Origin: Pelagibacteraceae bacterium TMED124
GTDB lineage: Bacteria; Pseudomonadota; Alphaproteobacteria; Pelagibacterales; Pelagibacteraceae
DNA: 24,836 bases
Reading direction: 5' to 3'
NCBI GenBank assembly: GCA_002171275.2
Contig: NHFZ02000008.1
Span: forward strand, 1-24,836
In this document: piece by piece, positions 16,340 through 24,836 of the stretch
How positions within the stretch are numbered: the first letter of the stretch is position 1
How the letters are laid out: each line of letters starts with the position of its first letter
Program-made: the position numbers and the translations under genes
Notes under the pieces: generated by a model
Database searches by the model: none
What the model saw: only the letters and a program-made list of their open reading frames with translations
What the model was told of the DNA's origin: nothing

Positions 16340-18259
16340 TTAGGCTCTTTTTTGTTTATCTTCTTTTTCGTCTACAACTTCTGCATCAACTACATTATCT
16401 TTTTGTTTATTATCTTTATTATCTTTTTTACCAGAAGCTGGCCCATCAGTTTTTTGTTGGCTTTTATAAACGGCTTCTCCTAACTTCATAGAGGCTTGGA
16501 TTAAAGATTGAGTCTTTTTCTTTACTTCCTCCGTATCTGTTCCTTTTAATGCGTTTCTTAGATCAGATATTCCAGTTTCAATGGCTTTTCTTTCTGTTTC
16601 TGTAATTTTAGAACCATGCTCCTTAAGATTTTTTTCAGTAGAATGTATTATAGTATCAGCTTGGTTTCTTGAATCCACGGATTCTCTTTTTTTCTTATCG
16701 GACTCTTTATTCGCCTCAGCATCTTTTACCATTTTTTTAATATCTTCTTCTGACAAACCTCCCGAAGCTTGAATTTGAATTTTTTGTTCTTTTCCAGTAC
16801 CCTTGTCTTTCGCAGACACGCTTACAATACCATTTGCATCTATATCAAAAGTTACTTCAATCTGAGGAACCCCTCTAGGAGCAGGAGCGATACCAACAAG
16901 CTCAAAATTACCTAAAATTTTATTGTCTGCTGCCATTTCTCTTTCACCCTGAAGTACTCTTATAGATACTGCAGGCTGGTTGTCTTCAGCAGTTGAAAAA
17001 ACCTGGCTTTTCTTCGTTGGAATAGTAGTGTTCTTGTCAATTAATTTTGTAGATACCCCACCAAGTGTTTCGATACCTAAAGATAATGGAGTTACATCTA
17101 AAAGCAAAACATCTTTTACATCACCCTGCAACACACCAGCTTGAATAGCTGCTCCCATAGCAACTACTTCATCTGGATTAACACTCTTGTTCGGATCTTT
17201 TCCAAAGAAATTTTTAACAGTTTCAACTATTTTTGGCATTCTTGTCATTCCACCAACCAAAACAACTTCATTTATTTCGGCTGCAGAAAAACCAGAATCT
17301 TTAAGGGCAGTTTTACATGGCTCTAAGGTTCTCTCTACTAAGTTTTCAACCAAAGCCTCAAGTTTAGCCCTAGTAAATTTTAAATTTATATGTTTTGGTC
17401 CTGTCTTGTCTGCCGTTATAAAAGGAAGATTAATTTCAGTTTGAGTTGCAGATGATAATTCTATTTTTGCTTTTTCAGCGGCTTCTTTTAATCTCTGTAA
17501 AGCTAGTTTGTCACTTTTTAAATCAATACCGCTATCTTTTTTAAACTCAGAAACTAAATAATCTACTATCGTATCATCAAAATCTTCCCCACCTAAAAAG
17601 GTGTCACCATTTGTAGATTTCACCTCAAATACTCCATCACCTATTTCTAAAATAGATACGTCAAAAGTACCACCACCAAGATCATAAACGGCAATTTTTT
17701 TTCCGCCCTTTTTATCTAAACCGTAAGCTAAAGATGCTGCTGTTGGTTCATTAATAATTCTTAAAACTTCTAATCCTGCAATTTTCCCTGCATCTTTCGT
17801 GGCTTGCCTTTGTGCATCATTAAAATAAGCCGGCACTGTAATAACCGCTTTAGTAACTGGTTGTCCCAAATGTTTTTCTGCTGTCTCTTTCATTTTTTGA
17901 AGAATGAAAGCTGATATCTGAGATGGAGAATATTTTTTGCCCTTAGCTTCTATCCAGGCATCATTTTTATCTGACTTAACTATTTTAAACGGAACTCTTT
18001 CAATATCTTTTTTTACTGACTGATCATCAAAAGTTCTTCCTATTAATCTCTTAGAAGCAAAAATTGTATCGTTAGGATTTGTTACAGCTTGTCTTTTTGC
18101 TGGTTGACCCACCAACTTTTCGTCTTTTTCAAGAAAGGCTACCACTGATGGAGTTGTTCTCTGACCTTCAGCATTCTCAATAACTTTGGCCTGCTTGCCT
18201 TCCATTATAGAAACGCATGAATTTGTTGTACCTAAATCTATACCAATTACTCTACTCAT
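16340..18259 (-). CDS. dnaK: Chaperone DnaK (Hsp70)
   Basis: A 639-residue Hsp70, full length. The N-terminal ATPase domain shows [54 protein letters not shown] and [10 protein letters not shown]. The substrate-binding domain includes [14 protein letters not shown]. The helical lid and a charged tail ([10 protein letters not shown]) complete it. It folds and protects proteins in the cytoplasm with DnaJ and the exchange factor GrpE, whose genes flank it. A clear AGGAG is placed 5 nt before the ATG. Confidence 0.99.
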   Translation of the reverse strand: MSRVIGIDLGTTNSCVSIMEGKQAKVIENAEGQRTTPSVVAFLEKDEKLVGQPAKRQAVTNPNDTIFASKRLIGRTFDDQSVKKDIERVPFKIVKSDKNDAWIEAKGKKYSPSQISAFILQKMKETAEKHLGQPVTKAVITVPAYFNDAQRQATKDAGKIAGLEVLRIINEPTAASLAYGLDKKGGKKIAVYDLGGGTFDVSILEIGDGVFEVKSTNGDTFLGGEDFDDTIVDYLVSEFKKDSGIDLKSDKLALQRLKEAAEKAKIELSSATQTEINLPFITADKTGPKHINLKFTRAKLEALVENLVERTLEPCKTALKDSGFSAAEINEVVLVGGMTRMPKIVETVKNFFGKDPNKSVNPDEVVAMGAAIQAGVLQGDVKDVLLLDVTPLSLGIETLGGVSTKLIDKNTTIPTKKSQVFSTAEDNQPAVSIRVLQGEREMAADNKILGNFELVGIAPAPRGVPQIEVTFDIDANGIVSVSAKDKGTGKEQKIQIQASGGLSEEDIKKMVKDAEANKESDKKKRESVDSRNQADTIIHSTEKNLKEHGSKITETERKAIETGISDLRNALKGTDTEEVKKKTQSLIQASMKLGEAVYKSQQKTDGPASGKKDNKDNKQKDNVVDAEVVDEKEDKQKRA

Positions 18260-18264
18260 ATTAA

Positions 18265-18269
18265 CTCCT
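18265..18269 (-). promoter_or_regulatory. Shine-Dalgarno of dnaK
   Basis: AGGAG on the minus strand, 5 nt before the dnaK ATG. It fixes the start and, with the porin RBS, is one of the few strong ribosome-binding sites in the window. Confidence 0.8.
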
Positions 18270-18307
18270 ATATGGGTATTTTTTTTTCCTCTGCAAGGTG
18301 AAAATAA

Positions 18308-18883
18308 TTATTTTTTTTCATTTTTTTCAGGTTTTTTGACCTCATTTTGAGCTTTTTTTTTGGAAACAGCTACCAAAGACGGTCTCAACAATCTGTCACC
18401 AAACATATACCCAGCAAGCATTTCTTGAACAATAGTTCCTGGTTCAACTTTGTCATCTTCCATTTCAGTCATAGCTTGGTGAAAATTTGGATCAAATTTT
18501 TTATTTTTAGTATCAATTTTTTCAATTTTATTTTTTTTGAATATAGTAATTAGATCCTTTTCAATAATCTCAATATTATTTAAGAATTTATCTATATCTT
18601 TATTATTTTTTAAAACAGGATCATTTTTAATTGAAATATATGCTCTTTGTAAATTGTCTAAAATAACCAAATTTTCTTTTGCAAAATTGAAACCACCAAA
18701 ATCTATTGCTTCCTTAATATCTTTTTCAAACCTTTTTCTTTGATTTTCTAGTTCAGCAAGTGATCTTAGCAGTTTTTCTTCAGTATCTTTAAGCTTCTCT
18801 TCAGTAGTTAATTCTCTTTTTTCTTCCTTTTTTACAGGATCATCTTTTTTACTTTTATTATCTTCATCATTTAAATTAGCCAT
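18308..18883 (-). CDS. grpE: GrpE, nucleotide-exchange factor for DnaK
   Basis: A 191-residue GrpE. A charged, Lys/Glu-rich N-terminal coiled coil (EEKLKDTEEKLLRSLAELENQRKRFEKD) leads into the family core. The C-terminal beta domain includes FDPNFHQAMTEMEDDKVEPGTIVQEMLAGYMFGDRLLRPSLVAVSK, the GrpE signature. It releases ADP from DnaK. It is the first gene of a same-strand run through dnaK, dnaJ, dapB, nth and the PfkB kinase. rdgB diverges 40 bp away; a heat-shock-type promoter is expected here but no convincing one is seen. Confidence 0.96.
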   Translation of the reverse strand: MANLNDEDNKSKKDDPVKKEEKRELTTEEKLKDTEEKLLRSLAELENQRKRFEKDIKEAIDFGGFNFAKENLVILDNLQRAYISIKNDPVLKNNKDIDKFLNNIEIIEKDLITIFKKNKIEKIDTKNKKFDPNFHQAMTEMEDDKVEPGTIVQEMLAGYMFGDRLLRPSLVAVSKKKAQNEVKKPEKNEKK

Positions 18884-18923
18884 AAATTGTATATAGTTAT
18901 GAAATATCCAATTTCCAGACCTT

Positions 18924-19514
18924 ATGCAAAAAATTAATAAAATATTAATAGGAACTCATAATAAGGGTAAATTTACTGAGATCAGCGATCTACTACCAAA
19001 GAATATAGAAAAAATCTCACCAATAAAACTTGGCATCGAAAGTCCGGTTGAAAACGGCAAAACTTTTGAGAAAAATTCAGAAATTAAAGCTAGTTTTTTT
19101 TGTGATAAGTCAAAATTGGTAACTTTATCTGACGACTCGGGTCTAGAGGTTGATTGTTTAAATGGAGAGCCAGGAATTTATTCATCTAGATGGGCTGATG
19201 AATTAGGTGGTTTTGATAATGCAATGTTAAAAATTTTAGAGAAAGTAAAAAAAGCCAATAAAAACACTAAAGCTCAATTTGTTAGCAGTTTAACTATTCA
19301 ATGGCCAGATGGAAAAAAAATAACTGAAACAGGAATAATCAAAGGAAACATATCCAATAAAAGAGGAAAAAATGGTTTTGGCTATGATCCAATTTTTATA
19401 CCAAATGGCTATTCCAAAACTTTTGGTGAAATGGATTATAAAGAAAAATTAAAAATTGACCATAGACAAGTTGCATATCAAAAGCTGTATAATCAAATTA
19501 AGGTTTATTTTTAA
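18924..19514 (+). CDS. rdgB: RdgB/HAM1 non-canonical purine NTP pyrophosphatase
   Basis: A 196-residue house-cleaning enzyme that hydrolyses dITP, ITP and XTP to the monophosphates, keeping deaminated purines out of DNA and RNA. Signatures: the N-terminal GTHNKGKFTEI, the metal- and substrate-binding LSDDSGLEVDCLNGEPGIYSSRWA, FGYDPIF, and the C-terminal end of the fold with HRQVAYQKL. Length is typical. The 3' end overlaps the convergent LpoA-like gene by 17 bp. Confidence 0.96.
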   Translation: MQKINKILIGTHNKGKFTEISDLLPKNIEKISPIKLGIESPVENGKTFEKNSEIKASFFCDKSKLVTLSDDSGLEVDCLNGEPGIYSSRWADELGGFDNAMLKILEKVKKANKNTKAQFVSSLTIQWPDGKKITETGIIKGNISNKRGKNGFGYDPIFIPNGYSKTFGEMDYKEKLKIDHRQVAYQKLYNQIKVYF

Positions 19515-20661
19515 TGAATTTATTCTCTTCTAATTTATATATTTCAAGTTTTTGTAAAACTTTATTATCAGATATTTTAAATTTGCCAATTTTTGCTTTA
19601 ATTTCTTTTTTAAAATTGAAATCACTTGCTGTATTTATCTTTATATTATTTTTCCAAAGATAGTATATTAAACCAACGGCATCATAAGATAATATTGTAA
19701 TTTCACTTGGTTTATATTCATAATTTTTTAAAAATTTTTTATTAAACCTTTTAAAATTTTTTAAATTAATTGAAGGAAAATAAAAGCTTTTAATAGAGGT
19801 TTCTGACAAAATACTATCATCAAACCATTGGTTAGCCGCAACTATTAATATATCTTTTTCTGAAACATCGGTATAAGCAAGCGATGTTAGAATACTTTTT
19901 AACCCATTTCCAAAATCAATAATAACCACTGAGTCAAAATTAACTTTTCCAAGAGTATATTTTTGTTTCAATAGGTTTAGCTCCCTTATGTCTTTTGGCA
20001 GATCTGATTCTTCTAATTTTTTTATTCTTGCATTTAGGTTAATTTTTCTTCTTTTATAGTTAGTTAATTTTTCAATTTGACCAGTTAAAATTTTTGAGTC
20101 ACTACTATATTTAAAAAGTTTTGCATTCTTGAAAACAACGTTTTTTATTTCTTTTTCTACATGTTTAGAATTATTATTGTCCGGGTAAAGAATTATTGTT
20201 TTTTTTCTTTTTTGATTATTAATAAATTTTTTTATAGCTATCAATTGAGACTCTAAATTAATACCCATCATTATTATATTTTTATCAATACCTGAACCCA
20301 TATTTGACAAGGACAAGAAAATTAAATTTTCAAAATTTTTAATTTCTTTTGTGAAAGAAGAATCAATAGGACCAATAATAATTTTAATACCCTCTTCCTG
20401 AAATTCTTTACATGCTTCCACCACTCTTTTTTTGTCGTAACCAGAGTCCTTTGGATAAATTTTTATCGAATCATCGTTTATGTCGTGTAAAGCTAAGTTT
20501 ACAGAATAAAGTATTGTTTGACCTAACTCTTTAAATTCACCGGAGAATGGAGCTAATACTCCAATTTTTAGAATGTTTGCCTGATTATTCTCGACCGAAA
20601 AAACATTACTATTAAAAGTAATCAATAAATAAGATAAAATTATCTTAAAGGTTTTTTTCAT
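19498..20661 (-). CDS. Periplasmic binding-fold protein, LpoA-like penicillin-binding-protein activator family
   Basis: A 387-residue exported protein. An N-terminal signal-like segment (KIILSYLLITFNSNVFS) is followed by ILKIGVLAPFSGEFKELGQTI, the start of a type-I periplasmic binding fold as in branched-chain amino-acid receptors and in LpoA. There is no lipobox Cys, so it is likely soluble. Divergent adjacency to rsmI (5 bp between starts) matches the rsmI/lpoA neighbourhood in other Proteobacteria, where LpoA activates a penicillin-binding protein. An ABC-transporter receptor is the alternative, but no permease genes are nearby. The family is likely; the function is inferred from context. 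Confidence 0.72.
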   Translation of the reverse strand: MKKTFKIILSYLLITFNSNVFSVENNQANILKIGVLAPFSGEFKELGQTILYSVNLALHDINDDSIKIYPKDSGYDKKRVVEACKEFQEEGIKIIIGPIDSSFTKEIKNFENLIFLSLSNMGSGIDKNIIMMGINLESQLIAIKKFINNQKRKKTIILYPDNNNSKHVEKEIKNVVFKNAKLFKYSSDSKILTGQIEKLTNYKRRKINLNARIKKLEESDLPKDIRELNLLKQKYTLGKVNFDSVVIIDFGNGLKSILTSLAYTDVSEKDILIVAANQWFDDSILSETSIKSFYFPSINLKNFKRFNKKFLKNYEYKPSEITILSYDAVGLIYYLWKNNIKINTASDFNFKKEIKAKIGKFKISDNKVLQKLEIYKLEENKFIKNKP

Positions 20662-20666
20662 TTTTT

Positions 20667-21506
20667 ATGAATAGTTTTTTACCAGGTTTATACATTGTTT
20701 CAACGCCAATAGGAAACCTAGAGGATATTACATTAAGAGCTTTAAATGTGTTAAAAAATTCTGATAAAATTCTTTGTGAAGATACCAGAAGATCAATAAA
20801 ATTACTTAATTTCTATGGTATTAAAAAAAAGTTAATTCCTAATCATAAATTTAATGAAAAAAAAATATCAAATTCAATTATACAATCAATAAGTAATGGT
20901 GAGAGAATATCCATTATTTCAGATGCCGGTACCCCAATAATTTCTGATCCTGGATTAATCATTGTAAAAGAGTGTATCAAGAATAAAATTGACATATTTC
21001 CAATTCCAGGAGTTTCTGCAGTTTCAACAGCGATGAGTGTATCTGGATTTGATGATCAGTATTTCTTTTATGGATTTTTACAAAAAAAATCTTCACTAAT
21101 TGAAAAAGAAATTAATAAAATAAAAGATTATGATGCAAATATCGTCTTTTTTGTTCCAGCCGTAAAAATAAATTTTTATATCAAGTACTTTAAAAAGTTT
21201 TTTAAATGCAGAAATATTTTTATTGGTAGAGAAATGACAAAAATTCATGAAACTTTTTATAGAGAAAATTTAGATAAATTCTCAGGTTTTAAAGAAAAAT
21301 TAAAAGGTGAACTTACGGTTGTATTATCAAAAAAAATTAACAATTCCTCGCAAGAAAATTTTTTTGATGAGAATAAACTAATAAAAGATATAGAAGCTTA
21401 TTTAAAAAGATATAGCTTAAAAGATGTGGTTAAGTTGGTTTCAGAAAAAAATAATTTGTCTAAAAAGAAAGTTTATAATATTTGTTTAAGTATAAAAAAA
21501 AAATGA
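20667..21506 (+). CDS. rsmI: RsmI, 16S rRNA cytidine-1402 2'-O-methyltransferase
   Basis: A 279-residue tetrapyrrole-methylase-fold enzyme that methylates the 2'-OH of C1402 in 16S rRNA. Motifs: GLYIVSTPIGNLEDITLRAL near the N-terminus, ILCEDTRRS, ISDAGTPIISDPG and the SAM-site IPGVSAVSTAMSVSGF, all diagnostic for RsmI. The C-terminal domain (KDVVKLVSEKNNLSKKKVYNICL) is helical and common in the family. The TGA overlaps the start of the BON-lipoprotein gene as ATGA (21503-21506). Confidence 0.96.
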   Translation: MNSFLPGLYIVSTPIGNLEDITLRALNVLKNSDKILCEDTRRSIKLLNFYGIKKKLIPNHKFNEKKISNSIIQSISNGERISIISDAGTPIISDPGLIIVKECIKNKIDIFPIPGVSAVSTAMSVSGFDDQYFFYGFLQKKSSLIEKEINKIKDYDANIVFFVPAVKINFYIKYFKKFFKCRNIFIGREMTKIHETFYRENLDKFSGFKEKLKGELTVVLSKKINNSSQENFFDENKLIKDIEAYLKRYSLKDVVKLVSEKNNLSKKKVYNICLSIKKK

Positions 21507-22093
21507 AAAAAAATTTAATATTAATTTTATTTAGTTTTTATCTTACATCTTGTATCGGCACATCTTCTGTTGGAATATTTGGATCAGGTGTAAGTGTTGC
21601 TTACGATCCAAGAACTGTTGGTATGCAAATTGATGATTCTATTATGCAAAAAAATCTAATGGCAAGGCTTACTTTGTCAGATAAAAAATATATCATTGAT
21701 ATAAGTACCAAAGTTATAGATGGACATATTTTTTTGTCAGGGAAAGTGGATGAACCTGAAGAAAAACTAAAGATTATTAAAATGTCTTGGGAAACAAAAG
21801 GTGCCAGATCTGTTCAAAGTGCAGTGATAATTAAAGGTCAGACTAATTTTAAGAATGCGGCAAAAGATGTTCTCATTACTTCTCAGTTAAGAACTGCTCT
21901 TATTTTTAACAAACTAACCAAGTCAACAAATTACACGATTGATACAATAAATGGAAAAATATATATCTTTGGAATTGCTATGACAAAAGACGAAAAGAAA
22001 AAAGTTATTTCCGAAGCCAACGAAATTCATGGGGTCAAAGAAGTAGTTCCAAGTATAATTTTAGTTGAAGATTTAAGTAGAAGTAAAAATTAA
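21503..22093 (+). CDS. BON-domain lipoprotein, DolP (YraP)-like
   Basis: A 196-residue lipoprotein. I chose ATG at 21503 because it overlaps the rsmI stop as ATGA and begins a classical lipoprotein signal (MKKNLILILFSFYLTSC) with Cys at about residue 17; a TTG-started version seven codons upstream would bury this signal. Two BON domains follow: STKVIDGHIFLSGKVDEPEEK and later DTINGKIYIFGIAMTKDEKKK, each ending in a valine-rich strand. BON proteins bind phospholipid; the E. coli homologue DolP, encoded near rsmI and lpoA, maintains outer-membrane integrity. The yraN gene often found between them is not present here. The stop overlaps that of maeB. Confidence 0.87.
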   Translation: MKKNLILILFSFYLTSCIGTSSVGIFGSGVSVAYDPRTVGMQIDDSIMQKNLMARLTLSDKKYIIDISTKVIDGHIFLSGKVDEPEEKLKIIKMSWETKGARSVQSAVIIKGQTNFKNAAKDVLITSQLRTALIFNKLTKSTNYTIDTINGKIYIFGIAMTKDEKKKVISEANEIHGVKEVVPSIILVEDLSRSKN

Positions 22094-24384
22094 TTAGCTT
22101 TCTTATTTTTGTAATCAATCACATTTGCTGAGTAAGCTGCAACAGATGCAAGATTAAGTATATCGTTTGGCGACGATCTAAGAGGTGCGATTTCAATTGG
22201 CAATCCCAACCCAATTAAAAGCGGGCCAATTGTTTTTGCTCCACCAATAGTTTTCATAAGTTTAGTTGATATGGCCGCACTATGAAGTGCAGGCATTATT
22301 AAAATGTTAGCATTACCTACTATTTTAGAAAATGGGTATGTTTCTTTATATTTAGGATTTAAAGCTACGTCTGGCTGCATTTCGCCATCAAAATCAAAAT
22401 CTACTTTTTTATTTTTTAGAATTTCAATTGCTTCTACAACATGTTTCGTATTTCTAGATTTTGGTTTTCCAAAGGTAGAATGAGATAAAAAAGCTACTTT
22501 TGGTTCAAAACCAAATAGTTTAGCAACCCTAACACTGGACATTGCAATTTTTGTTAATTTTTCCGCAGATGGAAAATCATTTACCTGAGTATCAGCAATG
22601 AATATAGTCTTTTTAGGTGTAATCACCATATTTAGACCAAATAAAATTTCACCAGGTCTAGCATCAACTACTTTTTTAAGACTTTCAATTGAAGCAGCAT
22701 AATGTCTTATATTTCCTGTAACCATTGCATCTGCATCTCCACAATCAACCATAGATGCACCCCAGATAATTCTATCATTTCTAATCAATCTATCAGCATC
22801 TCTCTCTAAGAGACCTTGCCTTTGTAACTTTCCATACAGTTTTTTTGTATACAATTCTCTTTTTTCTTTATCAGTTGAATTGACAATTTTAATTTTGTAA
22901 TTTTCATCTAATCCAATTTCTTTTAATTGTTCTTTTACTCTTTTTTCATTTCCAATAACTACAGGTGTTCCTAAACGACTATTTTTATATGCAACTGCTG
23001 CTTTTAACATATTTTGATCCTCACCTTCTGCAAAAACAACTGTCTTTGGACTTTTCTTAATTTGTGCATTTATACCTTGCATAATGGACATTGAGGGATC
23101 TAATCTGTTAGCCAATTGGTCTTTATATATTTCGATATCCGCAATCTTCTTTCTTGCTACACCACTTTTTATCGCAGCTTCAGCAACTGCAGAAGGTATT
23201 CTGCTAATTAATCGTGGATCAAAAGTCGATGGAATAATATATTCCTTCCCATAATGAGGCCTTTCTCCACCGTAAGCATTTACAACTTCATCAGGAACTT
23301 CCTCCCTTGCTAAGGCAGCTATAGCTTTTGCTGCAGCTATTTTCATGTCTTCATTAATCTCTTTTGCTCTAACATCGAGAGCTCCTCTAAATATATACGG
23401 AAATCCAATTAAATTATTAACTTGGTTGGGATAGTCTGATCTTCCAGTAGCAACTATTGCATCTGATCTTACCTCGTCTACCAACTCAGGTTTTATTTCA
23501 GGATCTGGATTAGCACAGGCAAATATGATTGGATTTTTGGCCATAGATTTAACCATCTCCTGAGTCAATACATTTTTTGCCGACAAGCCTAAAAAAACAT
23601 CTGCTCCTTTTACCGCATCTTTAAGAGTTCTTAATTTTGTTTCACAGGCATATGCCGATTTAAATTGATCTACATTATCCCTGCCTTTGTAAATAACGCC
23701 TTTTCTATCGAGCATAATTATATTTTTAGTATTGATTCCAATACTCTTGAAAAGATTGGCGCATGCTAAAGCAGAAGCCCCAGCACCATTAACAACAACT
23801 TTTACTTCGCCAGGTTTCTTATTAGAAATATCAAGAGCATTTATTAGTGCTGCAGAAGTAATAATTGCTGTACCATGTTGATCATCGTGAAAAATTGGTA
23901 TGTCCAAAGTATCTCTTAATTTTCTCTCTATAATAAAACAATCAGGTGCCGCAATATCTTCTAAATTTATTCCGCCAAAACTATTTCCAATATTTTGAAT
24001 ACATTTAATTATTTCCTCTGGGTTTTTATTGTCTATTTCAATATCAATTGCATCTATGTCTGCAAATCTTTTGAACAAAACAGCTTTACCCTCCATTACT
24101 GGTTTTGATGCCAAAGCACCCAAGTTTCCCAATCCTAATATTGCAGAGCCATTACTTATTACAGCTACTAAATTTCCCTTACTTGTATATTCGTAAGCAG
24201 CATCCGGATTTTTAGAGATTTCTTTAACTGGAACTGCAACCCCAGGAGAGTAAGCTAAAGATAGATCTCTTTTAGTTGTTAAAGATTTTGATGAAATAAT
24301 CTCAATTTTGCCAGACTTTCCCTTATTATGAAAATCTAATGCTTCTTTATCGGTGTAATGATCAATTTTTGATTTTTTTGTCAT
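22090..24384 (-). CDS. maeB: NADP-type malic enzyme with phosphotransacetylase-like domain (MaeB)
   Basis: A 764-residue two-domain enzyme that oxidatively decarboxylates malate to pyruvate. The N-terminal malic domain (about residues 1-430) includes LAYSPGVAVPVKEI, ISNGSAILGLGNLGALASKPVMEGKAVLFK, FHDDQHGTAI and the nucleotide-binding VVNGAGASALACANLF. The C-terminal ~320 residues resemble phosphotransacetylase (VVFAEGEDQNMLKAA, then MADTQVND-like and GADALVIPALHSA-like segments). In such fusions this part is usually regulatory rather than catalytic. It would feed pyruvate and NADPH supply. The gene diverges from murJ across 57 bp. Confidence 0.95.
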   Translation of the reverse strand: MTKKSKIDHYTDKEALDFHNKGKSGKIEIISSKSLTTKRDLSLAYSPGVAVPVKEISKNPDAAYEYTSKGNLVAVISNGSAILGLGNLGALASKPVMEGKAVLFKRFADIDAIDIEIDNKNPEEIIKCIQNIGNSFGGINLEDIAAPDCFIIERKLRDTLDIPIFHDDQHGTAIITSAALINALDISNKKPGEVKVVVNGAGASALACANLFKSIGINTKNIIMLDRKGVIYKGRDNVDQFKSAYACETKLRTLKDAVKGADVFLGLSAKNVLTQEMVKSMAKNPIIFACANPDPEIKPELVDEVRSDAIVATGRSDYPNQVNNLIGFPYIFRGALDVRAKEINEDMKIAAAKAIAALAREEVPDEVVNAYGGERPHYGKEYIIPSTFDPRLISRIPSAVAEAAIKSGVARKKIADIEIYKDQLANRLDPSMSIMQGINAQIKKSPKTVVFAEGEDQNMLKAAVAYKNSRLGTPVVIGNEKRVKEQLKEIGLDENYKIKIVNSTDKEKRELYTKKLYGKLQRQGLLERDADRLIRNDRIIWGASMVDCGDADAMVTGNIRHYAASIESLKKVVDARPGEILFGLNMVITPKKTIFIADTQVNDFPSAEKLTKIAMSSVRVAKLFGFEPKVAFLSHSTFGKPKSRNTKHVVEAIEILKNKKVDFDFDGEMQPDVALNPKYKETYPFSKIVGNANILIMPALHSAAISTKLMKTIGGAKTIGPLLIGLGLPIEIAPLRSSPNDILNLASVAAYSANVIDYKNKKAN

Positions 24385-24441
24385 TAAAATTTAAGTATGT
24401 AATATAAATGACATTAAATCACTAAAAATTTTGGCTTAATT

Positions 24442-24836
24442 ATGAATTTGTTATCCTCTACATCAGTTTTTGGTTTCTACACGCTCCTAAGTAGGGTTTT
24501 AGGATATATAAGAGACATTTTGATAGCTTTTTTTCTTGGAACAAGCATATATGCAGATGCCTTCTTTGTTGCTTTTAGATTACCTAATACCTTCAGACGT
24601 TTATTTGCAGAGGGCACTTTTAATGCTGCTTTTATTCCAAGTTATGCTCAAGAAAAATTAAAAGGAGAAAGTCATGGAAAAAAATTCGCTGACGATGTTT
24701 TCAATCTACTTTTATATGTTTTAATCATCATTATAATTATTGTTGAAATTTTTACACCTTTTGTAGTTTATCTAATTGCTCCAGGTTTTTACGAAAATTC
24801 TGAGAAATTTAATTTAGCTACTGAGTTCACAAGAAT
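24442..24836 (+). CDS. murJ: MurJ (MviN) lipid II flippase, 5' part only
   Basis: The first 131 codons of a membrane protein that runs off the window end. The opening sequence GFYTLLSRVLGYIRDILIAFFLG and the following YADAFFVAFRLPNTFRRLFAEGTFNAAFIPSYA are signatures of MurJ, which flips lipid II for peptidoglycan synthesis. The first transmembrane helix and the conserved RLPN and FAEG blocks are visible, and later a hydrophobic helix rich in Ile. Start ATG at 24442; no strong Shine-Dalgarno is evident. Confidence 0.95.
   Translation, partial: MNLLSSTSVFGFYTLLSRVLGYIRDILIAFFLGTSIYADAFFVAFRLPNTFRRLFAEGTFNAAFIPSYAQEKLKGESHGKKFADDVFNLLLYVLIIIIIIVEIFTPFVVYLIAPGFYENSEKFNLATEFTR

Noticed and set aside
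17141..17444. Plus-strand ORFs opposite dnaK
   Set aside because: Shadow frames of a highly conserved gene.
18270..18300. RpoH-like promoter between grpE and dnaK on the minus strand: CTTG, 17 bases, then CCCATAT
   Set aside because: It resembles the alphaproteobacterial heat-shock consensus, but transcription would begin inside or after the dnaK AGGAG, leaving no ribosome-binding site. It may be chance in AT-rich DNA.
21482..21502. Upstream TTG start for the BON lipoprotein
   Set aside because: It adds seven residues (with four lysines) before a perfectly formed lipoprotein signal; the ATG overlapping the rsmI stop is better.
1..24836. Mobile elements, phage genes, toxin-antitoxin pairs, CRISPR arrays, tRNA or rRNA genes
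   Set aside because: None seen; no transposase, integrase, repeat-spacer pattern or cloverleaf was recognised.

Overview
The window is a gene-dense, very AT-rich stretch of a bacterial chromosome. Gene order and protein motifs point to an alphaproteobacterium with a streamlined genome, most likely a SAR11-like (Pelagibacterales) marine bacterium. The evidence is the run mnmE-mnmG-rsmG-parA-parB meeting holA-lptE-leuS, intergenic gaps that are nearly all under 60 bp, frequent start/stop overlaps, heavy A/T homopolymers and a SAR11-type porin. The taxonomic call is an inference; no database search was possible.

Layout. 1-4628 (+): tRNA-modification and chromosome-segregation block: 3' end of mnmE, mnmG, rsmG, parA, parB. 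Two parS-like centromere sites lie inside rsmG, directly upstream of parAB, so this is probably an origin-proximal region. 4618-9173 (-): a DUF3576 lipoprotein gene, leuS (broken by one extra base in a 10-base A/T run), lptE and holA, the last three joined by ATGA overlaps. 9174-9350 is the only sizeable regulatory gap; it precedes a highly expressed-looking porin (9351-10355, +) that ends in a strong hairpin terminator. 10360-12826: a ThiE/TenI-like gene (-), YggS-type PLP protein (+), YkuD-type L,D-transpeptidase (-), an orphan winged-helix regulator (+), and a 38-codon gene that I read as the ribosome-rescue factor ArfA. 12813-18883 (-): six-gene run grpE-dnaK-dnaJ-dapB-nth-pfkB-type kinase. 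18924-22093: rdgB (+), an LpoA-like periplasmic binding-fold protein (-), rsmI (+) and a BON-domain lipoprotein (+), resembling the rsmI/lpoA/dolP neighbourhood of other Proteobacteria. 22090-24384 (-): maeB, a malic enzyme with a phosphotransacetylase-like domain. 24442-24836 (+): 5' part of murJ.

Common themes are translation (MnmE/MnmG, RsmG, LeuRS, RsmI, ArfA), envelope building (LptE, porin, L,D-transpeptidase, DapB, LpoA-like, BON lipoprotein, MurJ), replication and segregation (ParAB/parS, HolA) and protein or nucleotide quality control (GrpE-DnaK-DnaJ, RdgB, Nth). I saw no insertion sequences, phage genes, CRISPR arrays, tRNA or rRNA genes.

The points most worth a second look are the leuS frameshift, the tiny ArfA gene, the two parS-like sites inside rsmG, an altered cysteine pattern in Nth, divergent gene pairs whose start codons overlap, and a terminator hairpin embedded in a neighbouring coding sequence.
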